Assembly: GCF_012726295.1 (NCBI RefSeq)
Contig: NZ_JABAOB010000006.1
Location: 434,001 to 498,000 of the forward strand
Direction: 5' to 3'
DNA length: 64,000 nt
DNA from: Chitinophaga sp. Ak27
GTDB taxonomy: Bacteria; Bacteroidota; Bacteroidia; Chitinophagales; Chitinophagaceae
Position 1 is the stretch's first letter; each line of letters opens with the position of its first letter. Below, piece by piece: positions 59,425-64,000 of the stretch. Under the pieces are notes generated by a model, which was not told the origin of the DNA, made no database searches, and saw nothing but the letters and a program-made list of their open reading frames with translations. The translations under genes were made by a program, and so were the position numbers.

Positions 59425-60669
59425 TTATAAAACGTTGTTAGCCTGAATTTTTGGATGACAAATGTAGAATTTTTTTACCGGTATCGCCAGCGTATGGCTA
59501 ATCAGTGCATTGTCGATGGAGGAAATGTCTTTTACAGTTCCGTCTTTAAATAGGATATTAATCTTCTCGTCATTAACATTATAGGCCCTTAACGTAGCGG
59601 CGCCGGAAAAAACAAAGTAATCCAGGTCAGGTCCTTCAATGCCCCATTTCTGTTTAATCTGCTCCTTCAATAACTGCGCGGCACTGTCATCAAATGCCTG
59701 GTTACTTAAAACGACTTTGAATAAGTTCCTGTTTATTAACCATTTGCACAAAAGCGACAATACTTTGTCCTCGTGCATCGTCCACACCTTTATCGCTCCC
59801 AGGATATCATAGTCGTCCAGTTGGCAAAATAACTGCAGACAGTCTGGTGTTCGTTCAAAGTTATCCCTGGTCACTGTATTATACAGGAAATATGCCAGTG
59901 CGGGAGAACAGAACAATTCTTTTCCCTCCTGGGCCAGCTGTTTGGCCCTGCACAGGATCTTTACCAGCATATTTTCCGCACTCAGCACCGTTTTATGCAG
60001 GTATACCTGCCAGTACATCAGCCGCCGGGCAATGACAAATTTTTCGATAGAATAGATGCCTTTTTCTTCCACCATGAGTTCTCCATGATGTACAGTCAGC
60101 ATTTTTATAATCCGATCGTACCCAATGGTGCCTTCGGCCACCCCGGTATAGAAACTGTCGCGGTTCAGGTAATCCATCCTATCCACATCTAACTGGCTGG
60201 ATACCAGTTGATGTAGGAATTTTTTATGATACCGTCCGTTAAAGATGTCAAGCGTGAGTGTCAGGGCGCCATCCATTTCCTTGTTGAGGTGCTCCATCAG
60301 CCACTGGGAAATCTCTTCATGAGAAACCCCTTCTATAATGCCATTTTCCAGGGCGTGAGAATAAGGACCATGGCCGACATCATGCAACAAAATAGCCAAT
60401 TTGGTGGCTATCTCCTCATCGGCGGTAATCGCTACCCCTTTGCTCCGCAGTTCCTGCAAAGCCATGCTCATCAGGTGATAGGCGCCCATGCTATGATGAA
60501 ATCGCGTGTGCATCGCACCCGGGTACACCAGGTGGGCCAGCGCCATCTGATGTATGCGGCGGAGCCGCTGGTAACATGGGTGTGATATGAGGTTAAGAAT
60601 CAACGGGTGATCTATGGTAATAAAGCCATACACCGGATCATTAACAATTTTTCGCTTGCGTTCGGTCAT
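59425..60669 (-). CDS. HD-domain phosphohydrolase (SAMHD1-like)
   Basis: 414 residues. The HD motif is HTRFHHSMG and LLHDVGHGPYSHALE, with the distal Asp in DVDRMDYLNRDS, the classic HD arrangement of dNTPase/SAMHD1-type proteins. It heads the lipid A operon, a position conserved in Bacteroidota. The substrate is uncertain; the co-location does not imply a lipid role by itself. A 9-bp hairpin sits in its leader. Confidence 0.9.
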   Translation of the reverse strand: MTERKRKIVNDPVYGFITIDHPLILNLISHPCYQRLRRIHQMALAHLVYPGAMHTRFHHSMGAYHLMSMALQELRSKGVAITADEEIATKLAILLHDVGHGPYSHALENGIIEGVSHEEISQWLMEHLNKEMDGALTLTLDIFNGRYHKKFLHQLVSSQLDVDRMDYLNRDSFYTGVAEGTIGYDRIIKMLTVHHGELMVEEKGIYSIEKFVIARRLMYWQVYLHKTVLSAENMLVKILCRAKQLAQEGKELFCSPALAYFLYNTVTRDNFERTPDCLQLFCQLDDYDILGAIKVWTMHEDKVLSLLCKWLINRNLFKVVLSNQAFDDSAAQLLKEQIKQKWGIEGPDLDYFVFSGAATLRAYNVNDEKINILFKDGTVKDISSIDNALISHTLAIPVKKFYICHPKIQANNVL

Positions 60670-61016
60670 TGCATTTAATTATACATTTCAGACAGGGCGT
60701 CCGCGTCTGAAATCCCTGGTGCCTGTTGCAAAGCTACACCATGAATTAATTATATGTAATTTTTTTACTTATAATGACGCTCTCCGTCCACGAAACCCCT
60801 ATGACAGACAGTAAAAAACAGTTGGTAGGTTACAGGTAATTAAATGTTATGGATGCGAAGGTAAATAACTTTATCAGCCCTCACACTTTTTACTGCGATC
60901 ATTTTACCAGGTATTTCCGTTTTTAACATATAATTACGGCCAATTGACAGGCAGGGAATGATATTTGCCGAAAAATAGGGTTAAATTTCTTTTTTTACGG
61001 CATCTTAAATCTTACT
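60670..61016. other. Divergent intergenic region (347 bp) between the HD gene and porX
   Basis: Holds the HD-gene promoter and leader hairpin (60685-60736). The porX side is AT-rich and shows only near-matches to TAnnTTTG (for example GATATTTG near 60960), so the porX promoter is not certain. No open frame or RNA gene. Confidence 0.6.
60685..60736 (-). promoter_or_regulatory. Promoter and leader hairpin of the lipid A operon
   Basis: Minus strand TAGCTTTG at 60729-60736 is an exact -7 element, 59 bp before the ATG at 60669. The leader contains ATTTCAGAC and its exact complement (60685-60693, 60705-60713) with an 11-nt GC-rich loop. The hairpin lies 16 bp before the ATG. Confidence 0.55.
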
Positions 61017-62570
61017 ATGAGTCAGATAAATATACTATGGGTAGACGATGAGATAGAATCCCTCAAATCGCAGATTATCTTCCTGGAAAACAAAGGTTAT
61101 AAAGTTTCCGCCCTCACCAATGGCTATGATGCCCTCGAATTCCTGAAAGAACAGGTAGTTGATGTGGTATTACTCGATGAATCCATGCCCGGTATCACCG
61201 GACTTGAAACCCTGAGTAAAATCAAGGAGATAGATCAGCAGATTCCTATCGTGATGATCACCAAAAATGAGGCAGAAAACGTAATGGACGACGCCATCGG
61301 CTCCCAGATCACTGATTATCTCATTAAACCCGTCAATCCCAACCAGGTATTATTATCTCTCAAAAAAATAATTGACAACAAAAGACTGGTAGCTGAAAAA
61401 ACCACTACGGCCTATCAGCAGGAGTTCCGCAGCCTTTTCATGGCGTTAAGCTCCAATCCTGATTACAACGAGTGGATGGATATTTATAAAAAGCTGGTGT
61501 ATTGGGAAATGGAAATGGCCAAAACCAATAGCCCCGAAATGCTGGAAGTATTCAACGCCCAGAAAACGGAAGCCAACAGCGAATTTTCCAAGTTCATATC
61601 CCGGAATTACAGCGACTGGCTCCATCCGAAGACCAAGGATGCCCCGGTAATGTCGCATACCCTGTTCCGCGACAAAGTGGTACCCAACCTGGATCCCAAT
61701 GTACCCAATGTATTCCTGCTGATAGATAATCTGCGCTATGACCAGTGGAAAGCTATTCTTCCTATTTTCCAGGAATCATTCCGGCTCATGGAGGAAGAAT
61801 CTTTCTTCAGTATTTTACCTACCAGTACGCAATACAGCCGTAACGCCATATTTGCGGGTATGCTCCCGGTAGATATAGAACACCGCTTCCCGCAGGAATG
61901 GAAGAATGACGATGAGGAAGGGGGAAAGAACCTGTTTGAAGAGCATTTCTTTGCCGCCCAGCTGAAACAGCTGAAAATGGATCCACGGTTTTCGTACACC
62001 AAGGTGACCAACCACGCGGATGCCCAGTCTATGCTTAATAACATCCATAATATGCTCGACTACCCACTGAGCGTTATTGTATATAATTTTGTGGATATGC
62101 TCAGTCATGCCCGCACAGAAATGGAAGTACTGAAAGAGCTGGCCGGCGATGAGGCTTCTTACCGTTCTATTACCGCCAGCTGGTTTGAACACAGCCCGCT
62201 GCACCAGGCACTGAAACGCATCAGTGATAAAAAATTCAACCTGCTAATCGCAACCGATCATGGTAGTGTGAGAGTGAAAACACCGGTAAAAGTGATCGGC
62301 GATAAGCAAACCACCACCAATCTGCGCTACAAACACGGACGTAACCTGAATTACGATCCCAAGGAAGTACTGGCTTTCAGGGATCCCCGCGATGCCGGCT
62401 TACCAAAGCCCAACGTGAATTCGTCCTATATTTTTGCCAAAGGCGATGGCTATCTCTGCTATCCCAATAACTACAATTATTTTGTCAATTACTATCGTAA
62501 TACCTTTCAGCACGGTGGAATTTCCCTGGAGGAAATGATTGTGCCCTTTGCAAGAATGACCACCAAATAG
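61017..62570 (+). CDS. porX: PorX: response regulator with PglZ phosphatase-like domain
   Basis: 517 residues. Receiver domain with ILWVDDE, phosphoacceptor Asp54 (VLLDESMPG), Thr in MITKNE and Lys in LIKPVNP; then an unusual output: a PglZ/alkaline-phosphatase-like domain with VFLLIDNLRYDQWKAI, ILPTSTQYSRNAIFAGM and LIATDHGSVRVKTP, which carries the metal site. In Porphyromonas and relatives PorX with PorY controls the type IX secretion system. No porY or T9SS genes are in this window. Confidence 0.95.
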   Translation: MSQINILWVDDEIESLKSQIIFLENKGYKVSALTNGYDALEFLKEQVVDVVLLDESMPGITGLETLSKIKEIDQQIPIVMITKNEAENVMDDAIGSQITDYLIKPVNPNQVLLSLKKIIDNKRLVAEKTTTAYQQEFRSLFMALSSNPDYNEWMDIYKKLVYWEMEMAKTNSPEMLEVFNAQKTEANSEFSKFISRNYSDWLHPKTKDAPVMSHTLFRDKVVPNLDPNVPNVFLLIDNLRYDQWKAILPIFQESFRLMEEESFFSILPTSTQYSRNAIFAGMLPVDIEHRFPQEWKNDDEEGGKNLFEEHFFAAQLKQLKMDPRFSYTKVTNHADAQSMLNNIHNMLDYPLSVIVYNFVDMLSHARTEMEVLKELAGDEASYRSITASWFEHSPLHQALKRISDKKFNLLIATDHGSVRVKTPVKVIGDKQTTTNLRYKHGRNLNYDPKEVLAFRDPRDAGLPKPNVNSSYIFAKGDGYLCYPNNYNYFVNYYRNTFQHGGISLEEMIVPFARMTTK

Positions 62571-62593
62571 GCGCTTTTTGCTATTTTCGCATC

Positions 62594-62920
62594 ATGAATA
62601 TCAAAATCACACCTAACAACCTGTCTAAACTGGAAAAGATCTTTGAGGAGGCTAAATATGTACTGCGCTTCGAAAAAGGTAGTTTCCTTTCCGGGTACTG
62701 CATTCTGGAACACAAGAAAGTGGTAGTGATCAACAAATTCCTGAACCTGGAAGGGCGTATTAACACCCTCATTGATATCTTGGGCACGTTGCCACTGGAA
62801 GAAGAAGCCCTCACAGCCGAATCTCACAAGCTGTACAAACAGATACAGTCCAGCAAACTTCTTCCCAACGCAGATGAGGCAGCTGCGGAGGACGAACAGG
62901 CAGCACCATCAGCGGAATAA
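62594..62920 (+). CDS. Small conserved protein of unknown function
   Basis: 108 residues, 23 bp after porX. No family recognised. The N-terminal 70 residues are alpha/beta (LSKLEKIFEEAKYVLRFEKG, GYCILEHKKVVVINKFL), the C-terminal tail is acidic and Ala-rich (DEAAAEDEQAAPSAE). The close spacing suggests co-transcription with porX and the MBL hydrolase. Confidence 0.78.
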   Translation: MNIKITPNNLSKLEKIFEEAKYVLRFEKGSFLSGYCILEHKKVVVINKFLNLEGRINTLIDILGTLPLEEEALTAESHKLYKQIQSSKLLPNADEAAAEDEQAAPSAE

Positions 62921-62943
62921 GTTAAACAGACAAATGCATTGGG

Positions 62944-63705
62944 ATGAAAGTCACATTTTTAGGTACCGGTACATCGCAGGGAGTTCCCGTAATAGCTTGT
63001 GGTTGCGAAGTGTGTGCTTCTATTGATAAAAAAGACAAACGTTTACGGAGCAGTATACTGATTACCGCTCCGGCTGGAAATATTGTAGTGGATACTACGC
63101 CTGATTTCCGCTACCAGATGCTGCGGGAAAAGGTAGGGCACCTGGAAGCGGTGCTGATCACCCATTCACATAAAGATCATATTGCAGGCATGGATGATAT
63201 CCGTGCCTTTAATTATTTTCAGAGAAGCGCTATCAACATATACGCTACAGAATTTAGCCAAACCGTGATCAAGCGAGAGTTTGCCTATGCCTTTTCCGAT
63301 TTTAAATACCCCGGTATCCCCGAAATCAATTTACGGAACATTCCTGGCGAGTCCTTTGATATCAATGGATTGCCCGTAACGCCTATACAGGTGATGCACC
63401 ACAAGATGCCGGTGATGGGCTTCCGCGTACATGATTTCACCTATATTACCGATGCTAACTATATTGCACCGGAGGAAAAGGACAAGATAAGAGGGTCGAA
63501 AATACTGGTGCTGAACGCTCTCCGTAAGGAAAAGCATATCTCCCATTTCACCCTGGACGAAGCCATTGAGCTAGGACGGGAATTGGAAATTCCACAGGTG
63601 TATTTTACCCATATCAGCCACCAGCTGGGTTTACACGAGGAAGTGTCGAAAGAACTGCCTGCCGGGATGGCCCTGGCCTACGACGGATTAAGCCTGGAAA
63701 TTTAG
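62944..63705 (+). CDS. MBL-fold metallohydrolase (PhnP/YycJ-like)
   Basis: 253 residues. Start MKVTFLGTGTSQGVPVIACG followed by CEVCASIDKKD, as in PhnP-type and related hydrolases with an extra zinc site; the metal motif THSHKDHIAGMDD and the late HISHQLGLHEE complete the active site. Such enzymes cleave cyclic phosphodiesters or related compounds. Located third after porX, 23 bp downstream of the small protein. Confidence 0.88.
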   Translation: MKVTFLGTGTSQGVPVIACGCEVCASIDKKDKRLRSSILITAPAGNIVVDTTPDFRYQMLREKVGHLEAVLITHSHKDHIAGMDDIRAFNYFQRSAINIYATEFSQTVIKREFAYAFSDFKYPGIPEINLRNIPGESFDINGLPVTPIQVMHHKMPVMGFRVHDFTYITDANYIAPEEKDKIRGSKILVLNALRKEKHISHFTLDEAIELGRELEIPQVYFTHISHQLGLHEEVSKELPAGMALAYDGLSLEI

Positions 63706-63747
63706 TGTCGTTTTATTTCTGTTAACATACCAAGTACCGCAATAGAC

Positions 63748-63755
63748 TAGCTTTG
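63748..63755 (+). promoter_or_regulatory. -7 promoter element of the last gene
   Basis: TAGCTTTG, exact match, 21 bp before the ATG at 63777. Confidence 0.5.
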
Positions 63756-63776
63756 GAGCCAAATTGTTGTTGACCC

Positions 63777-64000
63777 ATGTGGAAAACGGTTGTACGTGAA
63801 TACCTGCGCTTTTCCAGGAAAGAGCGCGCTGGCATAACGCTGCTGGTGGCAGCTATGTTGCTTACCTGTTATACCCCCGACCTGCTTTTTTATTTCCGGC
63901 GTGTGCCCGTTACCGATAGTACTGAGCTGAAAGCAGCCATCCAATATTTTGAGGCGTTGGAGGCAGATACAGTGTCTGCCGTACCTGCGTTGGAAAAGGT
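63777..64000 (+). CDS. N-terminus of a membrane-anchored protein, possibly ComEA-like, cut by the window end
   Basis: 74 complete codons, no stop before the window end. The start MWKTVVREYLRFSRKERAG followed by a single membrane helix (ITLLVAAMLLTCYTP) and a polar stretch with ELKAAIQYFEALE matches the N-terminus I associate with helix-hairpin-helix ComEA-like proteins of Bacteroidota. The HhH region itself would lie outside the window, so the assignment is tentative. Confidence 0.55.
   Translation, partial: MWKTVVREYLRFSRKERAGITLLVAAMLLTCYTPDLLFYFRRVPVTDSTELKAAIQYFEALEADTVSAVPALEK

Noticed and set aside
60737..61016. Small RNA or peptide upstream of porX
   Set aside because: AT-rich without a promoter-terminator pair or a credible frame.

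Overview
The window is chromosomal DNA of a Bacteroidota bacterium, most likely Chitinophagaceae and close to Chitinophaga. The basis is gene content: a PorX (receiver plus PglZ) regulator, a fused LpxC-FabZ gene, the ftsX-DUF3098-uppP block, a porin O/P protein, a TonB-linked receptor with a carboxypeptidase-like N-terminal domain, and a TlpA-type thioredoxin protein. Many genes also have the Bacteroidota -7 promoter element TAnnTTTG upstream, and weak or absent Shine-Dalgarno sites. I saw no rRNA, tRNA, CRISPR array, transposase or phage gene, so this is core chromosome. Genus placement is inference.

Layout. 1-4.8 kb: the end of an SGNH hydrolase with an MBOAT acyltransferase (polysaccharide O-acetylation), an AraC regulator and a phosphate-type porin. 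4.8-9.3 kb: a PhoR/PhoB-like pair and an exported protein with a possible cysteine-protease-like His/Cys pair. 9.5-11.3 kb: an ABC exporter. 11.6-16.1 kb: ATP synthase atpB-E-F-H-A, closed by a terminator with no atpG. 16.2-19.4 kb: a TonB-type receptor, a TPR-like protein and a winged-helix regulator. 19.5-28.7 kb: pdxA, rsmA, a 2-hydroxyacid dehydrogenase, greA, a HIT protein, two orphan response regulators, ruvC, a flippase-like membrane protein, a DUF3108 protein and ruvB. 28.8-35.2 kb: exported TlpA-like protein, M28 peptidase, lipoprotein, exo/endonuclease-family protein and M23 peptidase. 35.3-37.7 kb: a compact operon of an Lgt-like membrane protein, a radical SAM protein resembling the archaeal tetraether-synthase family, and a small membrane protein. 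37.8-49 kb: leuS, ftsX-DUF3098-uppP, ald, tsaE, copper ATPase and recQ. 49-55.3 kb: an oxidoreductase, a HerA-like ATPase, a DUF2975/XRE pair, a GroES-like protein, an MBL hydrolase and an MFS transporter. 55.4-60.7 kb: the lipid A operon (HD protein, lpxD, lpxC/fabZ, lpxA, ABC ATPase). 61-64 kb: porX, a small conserved protein, an MBL hydrolase and the start of a possible ComEA-like gene.

The most unusual signal is a family of six long near-perfect palindromes of about 90-120 bp at 9.34, 19.38, 27.59, 42.89, 46.99 and 55.34 kb. All share the arm core GCAAAAAGCTATT. Their outer arms are built from 7-nt units (GCNNAAA), the two arms of one copy can differ by a whole number of units, the middle of the stem varies with full base-pair compensation, and the loop is asymmetric, so each copy has an orientation. 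Every copy lies directly after a stop codon and before the next promoter, or between two convergent genes. I read them as a repeat family occupying 3' ends, possibly acting as terminators or RNA 3'-end structures. The second candidate for an undescribed system is the Lgt-like/radical SAM/small membrane protein operon.
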